From Sphingobacteriaceae bacterium (lineage in GTDB: Bacteria > Bacillota > Sulfobacillia > Thermaerobacterales > RSA17): a stretch of DNA of 35,138 nucleotides. Location: positions 1-35,138 of the forward strand of contig DATGRI010000062.1 in the NCBI GenBank assembly GCA_035303785.1, in the 5' to 3' direction. A program made the position numbers and the translations under genes. The first letter of the stretch is position 1, and every line of letters begins with the position of its first letter. The notes under the pieces were generated by a model. That model searched no databases. It was not told where the DNA came from and worked only from the letters and a program-made list of their open reading frames with translations. Below are positions 1 to 7,968 of the stretch, one piece after another.

Positions 1-190
1 TTTTTCCTATGAGATCAAGCTGCACGAAGAGGCGCCCGGCCAGGAAAACCCGCTGCCGCCCGGCACCTTGATCGCCGAAGGCATGACGGAGCACGCCGTC
101 ATCAACCGCCAGGGCGGGGTGCTCCGGCTGGACCGGCACGCCCCGGAACTGTGGGCCCAGCTGCTGGCCGCTACCGGCCTGCCCGGCTGA
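1..190 (+). CDS. Acyl-CoA thioesterase-like protein, C-terminal fragment
   Basis: This is the last 62 codons of a gene that begins before the window, read in the frame starting at base 2 and ending at TGA 188-190. The peptide has a beta-strand-like FSYEIKL segment, then LIAEGMTEHAVINRQGG and a tail with LDRHAPELWAQLL. That pattern (strand, 'LIAEG.TEHAVI...G', then 'R+..PE.W..L') is how YbgC/FadM-type hotdog acyl-CoA thioesterases end. The catalytic N-terminal half lies outside the window, so the family call rests on the tail alone and activity cannot be judged. The gene ends about 390 bases before csoR and is unlikely to belong to the copper operon. Confidence 0.5.
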   Translation, partial: FSYEIKLHEEAPGQENPLPPGTLIAEGMTEHAVINRQGGVLRLDRHAPELWAQLLAATGLPG

Positions 191-469
191 TTCCTGCTCG
201 GGCCCGCGAAATTTCTCTCCTATCGCCCAAAAACGCAATTTCAATAGGCATCATTTTTGAGGCGTTTGGGTTATTCGCTGAGGATTTGATACCGGAAGGG
301 CAAGTTTTTGAGGGCAAGAGCCGGTCCGATACCCTCTAAATCAGCCTCATTCCGCAAACATGGATGCATGATGTGAAGCAAACTGTCGGCCCACCTGCCC
401 AAAACCTCAGATTCCGGCACCCTTCGGCCGGATTTGACGGGTCAAGGATTGGGTTTCAGCACCGGCAGC
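191..469. other. Non-coding stretch upstream of the copper operon
   Basis: The gap between the thioesterase tail and csoR is 392 bases. The first 280 bases are noticeably less GC-rich than the surrounding genes, and I see no convincing gene, RNA or terminator in them. A 62-codon open frame crosses the thioesterase stop at 151-339 but has no ribosome binding site and no recognisable sequence. The copper-responsive promoter and operator occupy the last part of the gap. Confidence 0.6.
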
Positions 470-499
470 TTGACACAGGTGGGGTGGAACCGATATGGT
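470..499 (+). promoter_or_regulatory. Predicted sigma-A promoter of csoR-copA-copZ
   Basis: A perfect TTGACA -35 element (470-475) is followed after 18 bases by TATGGT (494-499) as the -10. The expected transcription start near 505-508 falls directly before the CsoR-type palindrome, which fits repression by blocking RNA polymerase. Assigned by eye. Confidence 0.55.
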
Positions 500-509
500 T
501 GGGTTAAGT

Positions 510-526
510 ATACCCCTACAGGGTAT
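510..526. promoter_or_regulatory. CsoR operator palindrome
   Basis: The sequence ATACCCCTACAGGGTAT is an inverted repeat with ATACCC and GGGTAT arms. It matches the known CsoR operator style (TACCC, short spacer, GGGTA) found upstream of copper efflux operons in Bacillota and Actinobacteria. It lies just downstream of the predicted promoter and 57 bases before csoR, so the repressor probably controls its own operon. Confidence 0.75.
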
Positions 527-582
527 CGGTATCGCAAGGCGGAATAGCCTGAACCCAAACAACCCATCGGAGGAACCTATGC

Positions 583-897
583 ATGACCACCCATACCATT
601 CCTGAAAATCACGAACACAAGGAAGTTCCCGGTTACCACCAAGACAAGGAAGATTTGCTGGCCCGCCTGCGGCGCATCGAAGGGCAGGTCAGGGGCCTCC
701 AGCGCATGGTGTCGGAAGGCCGCTACTGCATCGATGTGCTGACCCAGGTGAGCGCCATCCAAGCCGCCCTGCACCGGGTGGGCCTGGTCCTGCTGGCCGG
801 CCATACCAGGAGTTGCGTCGCCGACGCCATCCGCAGCGGCGATGACCATACTAAAATCGATGAACTCATGGCGGCCATCGAACGCTTCACCCGTTGA
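583..897 (+). CDS. csoR: Copper-sensing transcriptional repressor CsoR
   Basis: CsoR is an all-helical tetrameric repressor that leaves its operator when Cu(I) binds. The 104-residue protein has the family core with '[19 protein letters not shown]' and the Cu(I) ligand triad: Cys49, His74 and Cys78. Their spacing (25 then 4) is that of characterised CsoR proteins, which favours copper over the nickel/cobalt (RcnR) or formaldehyde (FrmR) branches. The ATG at 583 is chosen over the out-of-frame ATG at 579 because GGAGGA (569-574) sits eight bases upstream and the frame encodes the family. It is followed at once by copA, and a CsoR-type operator lies just upstream, so an autoregulated copper operon is the natural reading. 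Confidence 0.93.
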   Translation: MTTHTIPENHEHKEVPGYHQDKEDLLARLRRIEGQVRGLQRMVSEGRYCIDVLTQVSAIQAALHRVGLVLLAGHTRSCVADAIRSGDDHTKIDELMAAIERFTR

Positions 898-926
898 GAG
901 GTTCACTCGATGAGGAGGTGACCCCA

Positions 927-3257
927 GTGGAAGACACCCGCCGAGTAGATACAGTGGACTCAAAGGAAACGGAAAAATTGGAAAAGGCGGGCGGCGCCGC
1001 CAACGGCGCTGTCGCCGTCGCTGAGAAGGACGCCCCCCAGGTGAGGCTGGCCATCGAGGGGATGACCTGCGCCGCCTGCGTCAACCGGGTGGAGCAGGCC
1101 CTGCGCCGGGTGCCCGGCGTGGTGGATGTCAACGTCAACCTGGCCACCCACAGCGCCGCCGTCCGGACCGCCGGCGCCACGCCGGCAGCCTTGGTGGAAG
1201 CCGTCGTCAATGTCGGCTACGGGGCGGAGCAAGTGCTGGATCCCGCCGAGGAGGCCCGGCGGCAGCGGGAGGAGCGGGAGCGGGAAATCGCCCGCCAGCG
1301 CCGCATCTTTGCCATTTCCGCAGTATTTACATTGCCGCTGGTCCTTTCAATGGCGGGCCACTTTGCGCCCACCACCAACCCCTTTATCCAGCTGCTGAAC
1401 AACGGCTGGCTCCAGTGGGCCCTGGCCACGCCGGTGCAGATCCTGGCCGGCTGGCAGTTCTACCAGGATGCCTGGCAGAAGCTCAAGGCCCGCACCGCCA
1501 ACATGTCCACCTTGGTGGTCATGGGTACCAGCTCCGCCTACCTGTACAGCGTGGCTTCAGTGCTGTGGGGGCAGCGGCTGGGCATCACCGGCCTATACTT
1601 TGAGGCTTCGGCCGTCATCTTGACCCTGGTGGTCCTGGGCCGCTGGCTGGAAGCCCGGCAGCGGGGCCACACTTCCGAAGCCATTCGCCGCCTCATGGGC
1701 CTCCGGGCCGTGACCGCCCGGCTGCTGCGCAACGGCGCCGAGGTGGAAGTGCCGGCCGAGCAGGTGCAGCCCGGCGACCTGGTGGTGGTCCGCCCCGGCG
1801 AGCGCATCCCGGTGGACGGCGTCATTCAGTCGGGCGCCTCGGCCATCGACGAGTCCATGCTGACGGGCGAGAGCATGCCCGTGGATAAGGTGGCCGGCGA
1901 CGAGGTCATCGGCGGCACCGTCAACACCCACGGCTCCTTCGTCTTCACCGCCACCCGGGTGGGCAGCGACACGGCCCTGGCCCGCATCATCCGCGTGGTG
2001 GAGGAAGCCCAGGCTTCCCGGGCGCCGGTGCAGCGGCTGGCCGACACCATTTCGGCCTACTTCGTCCAGGTGGTGCTGGTCATCGCCCTGGTGACCTTCG
2101 CCGGCTGGTACATCTACGGCGTCAGCCAAGGCCATCCCGAGCCCGTCACCCGGGCCCTGGTGAACACCGTGGCGGTGCTGGTGCTGGCCTGTCCCTGCGC
2201 CCTTGGCCTGGCCACGCCCACGGCCTTGATGGTGGGCACCGGTCTGGGAGCCGAGAAGGGCATCTTGATCCGGGGCGGCGAGCACCTGGAGAAGGTGCAC
2301 AAGGCTTCGGCCGTGGTGTTCGACAAGACGGGCACTTTGACCATGGGCCGCCCCGTGCTGACCGACGTGATGGCGGCGCCCGGCTTTACCGAGGAGGAAG
2401 TACTGGATCTGGCCGCCCGGGCGGAAAACCGCTCGGAGCATCCCCTGGCCGCCGCCATCATCCAGGCGGCCCGGGCCCAGGGGCTGGGTGAAGGGGATGC
2501 CGACGACTTCACCGCCATGCCCGGCCTGGGCATCCGGGCCCAGGTGGACGGCCGCATGGTGCTCCTGGGCAACGCCCTGCTCATGGAACGGGAAGGCATC
2601 GACACCGCCGTACTGGCGGACACCCTGGCCCAGCTCCAGGAGGAAGGGAAATCCGCCGTCCTGCTGGCGGTGGACGGCCGGCCCGCCGGCGTGGTGGCCG
2701 TGGCCGACACCCTCAAGGAGGAGGCGGCGGCGGCGGTGGAAGCCCTCCACCAGATGGGCATTGACGTGTACATGCTGACGGGCGACAATCGGCGTACCGC
2801 TCTGGCCATCGCCCGCCAGGTGGGCATCCCCGCCCAGCGGGTGCTGGCCGAGGTGTTGCCCGAGGGCAAGGCCGAGACGGTGCAGCAGTTGAAGGCCCAA
2901 GGCCACAGCGTGGTCATGGTGGGCGACGGCATCAACGATGCCCCGGCCCTGGCCGCCGCCGACGTGGGCATGGCCATCGGCACCGGTACCGATGTGGCCA
3001 TGGAGGCGGCCCACATCACCCTCATGCGGGGCGACGTGCGGGGTGTCCCCGCCGCCATCCGCCTGAGCCGGGCCACCATGGGCAAGATCCGCCAGAACTT
3101 GTTCTGGGCCTTCTTTTACAATGCCCTGGGGATTCCCCTGGCGGCCCTGGGGTTCTTGAACCCCATCATCGCCGGCGCCGCCATGGCCTTCAGTTCCGTG
3201 TCGGTGGTGACCAACGCCGGCTTGCTGAAGCGCTACGATCCCATGGCCGGCCTCTGA
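927..3257 (+). CDS. copA: Cu(+)-exporting P1B-type ATPase CopA
   Basis: This membrane pump uses ATP to expel Cu(I). In the 776-residue protein one N-terminal heavy-metal domain carries GMTCAAC (Cys48 and Cys51). It is followed by paired helices, the actuator TGES motif, the CPC motif in '[12 protein letters not shown]', the phosphorylation site DKTGTLT, the nucleotide-binding SEHPLA motif and '[10 protein letters not shown]'. The last helices contain a YN motif and '[12 protein letters not shown]', the P1B-1 signature for Cu(I). The frame stays open back to a TTG at 894, but the GTG at 927 is preferred because AGGAGGTGA (913-921) lies just upstream. Only one metal-binding domain is present, as in some other bacterial CopA proteins. 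It sits between csoR and copZ. Confidence 0.96.
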   Translation: MEDTRRVDTVDSKETEKLEKAGGAANGAVAVAEKDAPQVRLAIEGMTCAACVNRVEQALRRVPGVVDVNVNLATHSAAVRTAGATPAALVEAVVNVGYGAEQVLDPAEEARRQREEREREIARQRRIFAISAVFTLPLVLSMAGHFAPTTNPFIQLLNNGWLQWALATPVQILAGWQFYQDAWQKLKARTANMSTLVVMGTSSAYLYSVASVLWGQRLGITGLYFEASAVILTLVVLGRWLEARQRGHTSEAIRRLMGLRAVTARLLRNGAEVEVPAEQVQPGDLVVVRPGERIPVDGVIQSGASAIDESMLTGESMPVDKVAGDEVIGGTVNTHGSFVFTATRVGSDTALARIIRVVEEAQASRAPVQRLADTISAYFVQVVLVIALVTFAGWYIYGVSQGHPEPVTRALVNTVAVLVLACPCALGLATPTALMVGTGLGAEKGILIRGGEHLEKVHKASAVVFDKTGTLTMGRPVLTDVMAAPGFTEEEVLDLAARAENRSEHPLAAAIIQAARAQGLGEGDADDFTAMPGLGIRAQVDGRMVLLGNALLMEREGIDTAVLADTLAQLQEEGKSAVLLAVDGRPAGVVAVADTLKEEAAAAVEALHQMGIDVYMLTGDNRRTALAIARQVGIPAQRVLAEVLPEGKAETVQQLKAQGHSVVMVGDGINDAPALAAADVGMAIGTGTDVAMEAAHITLMRGDVRGVPAAIRLSRATMGKIRQNLFWAFFYNALGIPLAALGFLNPIIAGAAMAFSSVSVVTNAGLLKRYDPMAGL

Positions 3258-3316
3258 CCGGGGGCCGGGAACCCAGCGATTCAGCCGCAACAACACGACC
3301 AGGAGGAGTCTGAACC

Positions 3317-3526
3317 ATGAGCCAAGTGCAGACTGTCAAAGTAATCGGCATGTCCTGCAACCACTGCCGGGCTGCCGTGGAGAAGGCCCTGTCGGGCCTG
3401 CCCGGCGTGGAAGAAGTAAACGTCGATTTGGAGGCCGGGGAAGCCAAGATCCGGTCCCGGGCCGGCGTCGACGACGAGGCCATCCGGCAGGCCGTCCAGG
3501 GGGCGGGGTACCAAGTTGGGGCTTGA
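3317..3526 (+). CDS. copZ: Copper chaperone CopZ
   Basis: A 69-residue stand-alone heavy-metal-associated (HMA) domain that carries Cu(I) in the cytosol and delivers it to CopA or CsoR. The ferredoxin-like fold is evident and the ligand loop is GMSCNHC (Cys14 and Cys17), with the family's 'AAVEKAL..LPGVEEVNVDLE' following. GGAGGAG lies eight bases before the ATG. It is 59 bases downstream of copA and its last 11 bases overlap the next frame, so translation is probably coupled. Confidence 0.95.
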   Translation: MSQVQTVKVIGMSCNHCRAAVEKALSGLPGVEEVNVDLEAGEAKIRSRAGVDDEAIRQAVQGAGYQVGA

Positions 3527-3887
3527 GACCACCGCCGGCGGCTGGACTGCCTGGCTGGGCGTCCTGTATACGGCCCTGGGCTTTTTCGGCGCCTTCATCA
3601 CCGACACCATCTGGTGGCGGCGCCGCACCCGCTGGCCCCGCTTTTCCGTGGTGCTGCGCACCTTGCTCTTCCTCGTGCTGGTGCGGGGGGTCATGTACCT
3701 GACGCCGGGCCGGGGCTGGGCCGCCCTGGCCGCCGTTGCGGCCTTGGGGGCCGGGGCCCTGCTCCTCTGGCTGGACAGCCGTCACTTCCAGCAGTTGGCC
3801 GGGGAAGACCGATATGGTAAACCACAAGGGGGAGGCGATGGCATTGGTGACCGAGGAACAGGTCCGCGAGGCCTTGAAAACCGTTAA
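3516..3887 (+). CDS. Small membrane protein overlapping copZ
   Basis: I do not recognise this 123-residue protein. Three hydrophobic segments are visible, at roughly residues 10-32, 43-62 and 66-88, with a basic WRRRTR loop between the first two. The start is a TTG inside the last codons of copZ (11-base overlap); no separate ribosome binding site stands out, which fits coupled translation. Codon use is normal up to about base 3800, then loses its GC-ending bias where the frame runs over the start of the next gene, so the last 25 or so residues may be only read-through to the next stop. There is no obvious Cys, Met or His metal motif. Its position suggests, but does not show, a role in copper homeostasis. 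Confidence 0.55.
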   Translation: MGLETTAGGWTAWLGVLYTALGFFGAFITDTIWWRRRTRWPRFSVVLRTLLFLVLVRGVMYLTPGRGWAALAAVAALGAGALLLWLDSRHFQQLAGEDRYGKPQGGGDGIGDRGTGPRGLENR

Positions 3888-4143
3888 GGACCCGGAGATC
3901 CCCATTAACTTGGTGGAACTGGGCTTGATCTACAAAGTGGAAATCGACCAAGGTAAAGTGGACATCGACATGACCCTGACGGCCATGGGCTGCCCTGCGG
4001 CACCGCAAATCGTCGCCCAGGTCAAGGAAGCGGTGGAGGCCGTGCCCGGGGTGGAAGAGGCCAACGTCAACCTGGTCTGGTCCCCGCCGTGGAAGCACGA
4101 CATGATGTCCGACCGGGCCAAGCGGGCCCTGGGGCTGGCTTGA
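3838..4143 (+). CDS. SufT/MIP18-like iron-sulfur maturation protein (DUF59)
   Basis: The 101-residue protein belongs to the DUF59/MIP18 family, whose members (SufT, PaaD, eukaryotic CIAO2) help mature iron-sulfur proteins. Diagnostic segments are 'KTVKDPEIPINLVELGLIY' near the N-terminus, then 'TAMGCPAAPQIVAQV' holding the conserved reactive Cys, and a C-terminal 'VPGVEEANVNLVWSPPW'. ATG 3838 is chosen because it starts with the family's usual N-terminus and is preceded by AAGGGGGAGG, although the spacing is tight; ATG 3814 in the same frame is an alternative and would shorten no domain. It follows copZ and the small membrane protein, and copper damages exposed Fe-S clusters, so co-expression with copper export would make sense (inference). 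Confidence 0.88.
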   Translation: MALVTEEQVREALKTVKDPEIPINLVELGLIYKVEIDQGKVDIDMTLTAMGCPAAPQIVAQVKEAVEAVPGVEEANVNLVWSPPWKHDMMSDRAKRALGLA

Positions 4144-4160
4144 AAACGGAGGACTTGGAT

Positions 4161-5090
4161 TTGAAGTCGGAGGAACTGCTGGAGGCAGCCTTGGCCGCGG
4201 CCCGGGCGGCTGCGGCCATGCTGCGGCTCAACGCCGGCGACGTTAAAGACATAAGGTTGAAAAGCTCCCACACCGACCTGGTGTCCGCCGCCGACCTGGC
4301 CGCCGAAGAGGCGGCCCGTAGTGTGCTGGCGGCCGCTTTCCCCACCCATCAAATCATCGGCGAGGAAGGCACCTGGACGGCGGCCAAGGCCGGGGGTGCT
4401 GCCCAGAACGCCCCAGGGGCTACCATGCCCGCCGGGGCGGACGGCACGGCGGGGGCAGCGGCCCCCGCGGCGCCGGTGCCGGCAGGGAAGCAGCCCGGCT
4501 CCCCGTGGCGATGGTACATCGATCCTTTGGACGGCACCACCAACTTCGTCCACGGGGTGCCCTTCTACGCCGTCAGCATCGCCTGCCTGTACGAAGACGC
4601 CATTCAGGTAGGCGTGGTCTTGGATCCCAACCGGAACGAAACTTTCCACGCCGTCCGGGGCGGCGGCGCCTATGTGAACGGCCGGCGGCTCCAAGTGTCG
4701 GCCGACGACAACCTGAGCCACGCCCTGCTGGCTACGGGGCTGCCCTGGGACCCCAGCGGCCGGGAGCGCCGCAACCTGACCCAGTTCCAGCGCCTGGCCT
4801 CCCAAAGCCGCAACGTGCGCACCCTGGGGTCCGCCGCCTTGTCCCTGGCCTACGTGGCCGCCGGGCGCTTGACCGCCTTCTGGGAGCTGAGCCTGCGGCC
4901 GTGGGATACCTCGGCCGGCGTGCTGCTGGTCACCGAGGCCGGCGGCCGGGTGACCCATCTGGACGGGCGTCCCTTCGATCCCCACTACCCCGACATTCTG
5001 GCCACCAACGGCCTGCTCCACGACACCATCCAGGCGGAGCTCAAAAAGGCCAAAATAGAGGAATCAGAAAGGTCATCACCACGGCGATAA
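4161..5090 (+). CDS. Inositol monophosphatase family protein
   Basis: This is a Mg-dependent, Li-sensitive phosphatase fold (IMPase/SuhB/CysQ/FBPase superfamily). The metal-site motifs are present: GEEG near residues 66-69, DPLDGTTNF near 121-129 and, late in the protein, PWDTSAG with 'VTEAGGRV'. Bacterial members act on inositol phosphates, PAP or fructose-1,6-bisphosphate, and sequence alone does not decide which. A run of about 40 Ala/Gly/Pro-rich residues (about 72-113) is inserted between the GEE and DPLDGT motifs, where the family normally has a short loop. TTG 4161 is the best start: GGAGG lies eight bases upstream, although TTG codons at 4140 and 4155 are also in frame. Its last 50 bases overlap the end of the convergent permease gene. 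Confidence 0.88.
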   Translation: MKSEELLEAALAAARAAAAMLRLNAGDVKDIRLKSSHTDLVSAADLAAEEAARSVLAAAFPTHQIIGEEGTWTAAKAGGAAQNAPGATMPAGADGTAGAAAPAAPVPAGKQPGSPWRWYIDPLDGTTNFVHGVPFYAVSIACLYEDAIQVGVVLDPNRNETFHAVRGGGAYVNGRRLQVSADDNLSHALLATGLPWDPSGRERRNLTQFQRLASQSRNVRTLGSAALSLAYVAAGRLTAFWELSLRPWDTSAGVLLVTEAGGRVTHLDGRPFDPHYPDILATNGLLHDTIQAELKKAKIEESERSSPRR

Positions 5091-6819
5091 GCACCGTCAG
5101 GGGCAGGCCCACCCGGGTGAAGTCGAGGAACTGGTAGTCCCCGGCGCCGTAGACCAGGACGTTGGACTGGTGGCCGATGGGTGTGATGAAGGCCGTGGAG
5201 GCGCCGACGGCCACTGCCATGACGAAGGCGTGGGGCGCAATCCCCATATTTAGGGCCGCCGAAATGGCTAAGGGCGCCATCAAGACAGCGGTGGCCGCAT
5301 TGGACACCACCTGGGTGATGGCGGCGGTGACCACCATGATGCCCAGCATCACCGCATGGGGGCCGAAGGCGCCCAGGCCCGTGGTGATTCTTTCGGCGAT
5401 GAAGGCGGCGGTCCCGGTGGTCTCCATGGCCGTGCCCAGGGGCAGCATGCCGCCGATCAAGAAGACAATGCGCCACTCGATGGCGTCATAGGCCTCCTGC
5501 ACCCGCAGGCAGCCCGTCAGCACCATGAGCAGGGCGCCGATGGGGGCGACGCCGGCCACGGGCATCCAGCCCATGGCCGACACCCCCACCGTAGCTGCCA
5601 TGATGGCCACCGCCAGGGCCGCCTTGCTGCCGCGCCGCTCCTCGAAGGGCAGGGCCCCCAAGATGATCAAGTCGGAGCCCTTGCCGATCTCGTCGAACCG
5701 CTCCTTCCGACCCTGGAGCAGCAGGGTGTCGCCGAAGCGGAACTGGATCTGGTTGAGGCGGCTGCGCAAGGTACGGCCCTGCCGGCGCACCGCCAGGATG
5801 GTCACCCCGTAGCGGTGGCGGAAGGCCACCTGCTTGGGCGTCCGGCCGGCCAGGCGGGAGCGGGGCGCCACCAGGGCTTCCACCAGCAGGGTGTCGGGGG
5901 ATTGCAGGTCTTCGGCGCTCAACTCCGCCTCGGGGTGAATTTCCAGGCCCGGCGTGCGCCGGACTTTCATCAGATCCTCCACTGATGACTCCACGATGAG
6001 GACGTCGCCGGCATGGAGCACGAAGGAAGGCCGGGGCGACAGCACCGTCCGCCGGTTGCGCACGATGCCCACCACCTGCAGCCCCAGTTCGGCACCCAGG
6101 CCCGATTCGGCCAGGGGCACATTCACCAGGTCCGAATCGGGCAGGATGGTGATTTCCGTCAGGTATTCCCGCACCCGGTATTTTTCGAACAGGTCTTCCT
6201 CGGGCTCCCGTTTGGGCAGCAGGTGCCTGCCTACCAGCACCATGAAGGCCACGCCGATGGCCAAGACGGCCAGCCCCGTGGGCAGGAAGTCGAACATCCG
6301 GAAGGCTTCGAAGCCATGCTGGGGCAGGGCGGTGCTGACGATCAAGTTGGGCGGGGTGCCGATCAAAGTAGTCAACCCGCCCAGCAGGGATCCGAAAGAC
6401 AAAGGTATGAGCAAACGGGTGGGGGCCACCTGGGCTTCCCGGGCCATGTTCATTACTACCGGCAGCAGGATGGCGCAGGCGGCGATATTGTTCATAAAGG
6501 CCGACATCAGGCCTACGGTGACCATGGTGACGATGATGAGGCCCGTTTCCGTCCGCCCGGCCAGCCGGCTCATGGCCTGGCCCAAAGTGTGGGCTACGCC
6601 CGTTTTGATGAGGCCGGTGCCCAGGACGAACATGGACACCACCGTAACCACGGCCGGATGGCCGAAGCCCGCCACCGCCTGCTCGCTGTCCACCAGGCCG
6701 GTGAGGAGCAGGAGGCCCAGGATGCTGAGGGAAACCAGCTCCGGGTCCACCCACTGGCGGGCGAAGGCGATGAGGGCAAGAAACAATAAGCCTAATACCA
6801 GCCACATCTCAATGGTCAC
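5041..6819 (-). CDS. SLC13-type permease with two TrkA-C (RCK_C) domains
   Basis: A 592-residue membrane transporter of the DASS/ArsB (ion transporter) superfamily. The first half has about six hydrophobic segments and a conserved 'SAFMNNIAACAILLPVV' hairpin and 'GTPPNLIVS' motif. Two cytosolic TrkA-C-like domains follow (about residues 215-290 and 300-395), and then the second membrane half containing 'QVVSNAATAVLMAPLAIS' and 'GHQSNVLVYG'. Relatives with this layout move sulfate, dicarboxylates or similar anions; the substrate here is unknown. The start is GTG, preceded by GAGGT at a good distance. It converges on the phosphatase gene with a 50-base overlap and is divergent from the metalloenzyme gene, with only 42 bases between the two starts. 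Confidence 0.9.
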   Translation of the reverse strand: MTIEMWLVLGLLFLALIAFARQWVDPELVSLSILGLLLLTGLVDSEQAVAGFGHPAVVTVVSMFVLGTGLIKTGVAHTLGQAMSRLAGRTETGLIIVTMVTVGLMSAFMNNIAACAILLPVVMNMAREAQVAPTRLLIPLSFGSLLGGLTTLIGTPPNLIVSTALPQHGFEAFRMFDFLPTGLAVLAIGVAFMVLVGRHLLPKREPEEDLFEKYRVREYLTEITILPDSDLVNVPLAESGLGAELGLQVVGIVRNRRTVLSPRPSFVLHAGDVLIVESSVEDLMKVRRTPGLEIHPEAELSAEDLQSPDTLLVEALVAPRSRLAGRTPKQVAFRHRYGVTILAVRRQGRTLRSRLNQIQFRFGDTLLLQGRKERFDEIGKGSDLIILGALPFEERRGSKAALAVAIMAATVGVSAMGWMPVAGVAPIGALLMVLTGCLRVQEAYDAIEWRIVFLIGGMLPLGTAMETTGTAAFIAERITTGLGAFGPHAVMLGIMVVTAAITQVVSNAATAVLMAPLAISAALNMGIAPHAFVMAVAVGASTAFITPIGHQSNVLVYGAGDYQFLDFTRVGLPLTVLIAVVMTFLIPLFWPF

Positions 6820-6861
6820 GGGTCTACCTCATTTCCCATGGCCGGGGCGGAGGGCGCCGTA

Positions 6862-7866
6862 ATGCCGGTTCTGGTTGTATTCATCGATGGCATTGGACTG
6901 GGTGATGCCGATCCCCACAGCAACCCTTTTGTGCGGGTGGCGATGCCGGCTCTGCAGCTGATGAGCGGCGGCCCGCCTGGGGTTCGCTTTGCCGGGCCGC
7001 GTCCCACCGCCGGCGGCGTCGCCTTGGCCTTGGATGCCCGCCTGGGGGTGCCGGGACTGCCCCAAAGCGCCACGGGGCAGACGGCCATGCTCACAGGGAT
7101 CAACGCCCCCGCCCTGCTAGGGCGTCATCTGAGCGCCTACCCGACACCGTCGCTGCTGCGGCTGCTGCAGGCCGACAATATGTTCCTGCGCACCATACGC
7201 CACGGCGGGCGGGCCGTATTCTTGAATTCCTTCAACCGGTCCTACATCAGGCTTGTCACCGGTTTAGACAAAATACCATATTCGCGGGTCCAGTCAACAG
7301 ATGCCGGGGACCCGCCGCCGCGCGGGCGGCGGGCACGGCGGGTGCGCCCGTCGGCCACCACCGCCGCTGCCCTGGCGGCCGGTTTGCGCCTGCAGGACGA
7401 AGAGGATCTGGCCGCCGGCCGGGCCTTGTACCACGACGTGACGGGCCGGTGGCTGGACATCTGGTACCGCTCCGCCAGGCCGGGCCCAATCAACCCGCCC
7501 GCCGTGATCCGCTCGCCCCGGGATGCCGCCGCCGTGGCGGTGCGGGCCCTGGCGAACCACGATCTGGTCTTCTTTGAGCACTTCCTGACCGACCTGGTGG
7601 GCCACCGGCGCCTGGACCTGGCGCCGGAAGAACTGCTCCTCGTGCTGGACGCCTTCCTGGACGCCCTCCTGGATCTGCTGCCGGCCGATGCCCTGCTCCT
7701 GGTCACCAGCGATCACGGCAACCTGGAAGACATGACTACCCGCACCCACACCTACAACCCAGTACCCTTGCTGGCCTGGGGCCGGGATGCCCGCCGGGCC
7801 GCCGCCTCCGCCGCCTCGGTGGCCGACGTCTTCACCGTGGTGGGCAGGGCCCTGGGCTGGTCCTGA
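6862..7866 (+). CDS. Alkaline-phosphatase-superfamily metalloenzyme (phosphomutase-like)
   Basis: The 334-residue protein has the metal-site skeleton of cofactor-independent phosphoglycerate mutase and phosphopentomutase. These landmarks are an N-terminal 'VVFIDGIGLGD', a central 'SATGQTAMLTG' where the nucleophile (Ser/Thr) would lie, 'DLVGHRRLD' and 'TSDHGNLED' followed by 'HTYNPVPLL'. It is much shorter than a true iPGM (about 510 residues) and lacks that enzyme's inserted phosphatase/transferase arrangement, so the substrate is open. ATG 6862 is chosen over the upstream ATG 6838 because GGAGG (6849-6853) is eight bases before it. A basic, Pro-rich segment (PPPRGRRARRVRP) sits mid-protein. 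Confidence 0.75.
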   Translation: MPVLVVFIDGIGLGDADPHSNPFVRVAMPALQLMSGGPPGVRFAGPRPTAGGVALALDARLGVPGLPQSATGQTAMLTGINAPALLGRHLSAYPTPSLLRLLQADNMFLRTIRHGGRAVFLNSFNRSYIRLVTGLDKIPYSRVQSTDAGDPPPRGRRARRVRPSATTAAALAAGLRLQDEEDLAAGRALYHDVTGRWLDIWYRSARPGPINPPAVIRSPRDAAAVAVRALANHDLVFFEHFLTDLVGHRRLDLAPEELLLVLDAFLDALLDLLPADALLLVTSDHGNLEDMTTRTHTYNPVPLLAWGRDARRAAASAASVADVFTVVGRALGWS

Positions 7867-7968
7867 CCTTCAACAAACGCCCTCAAGCCTGAAACACGGG
7901 CACCGAAGAACCGGGGCTCAAGCATAGGCCCGCACCCCGCCGGCATAGGCATGCCTTGGGGTGAGGCC

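Noticed and set aside
151-339. A 62-codon frame after the thioesterase tail
   Set aside because: It overlaps the thioesterase end, lacks a ribosome binding site, and its codons do not show the local GC bias.
1593-3296. A 567-codon antisense frame within copA
   Set aside because: Same composition artefact (Gly/His/Gln-rich); copA is unmistakable on the plus strand.
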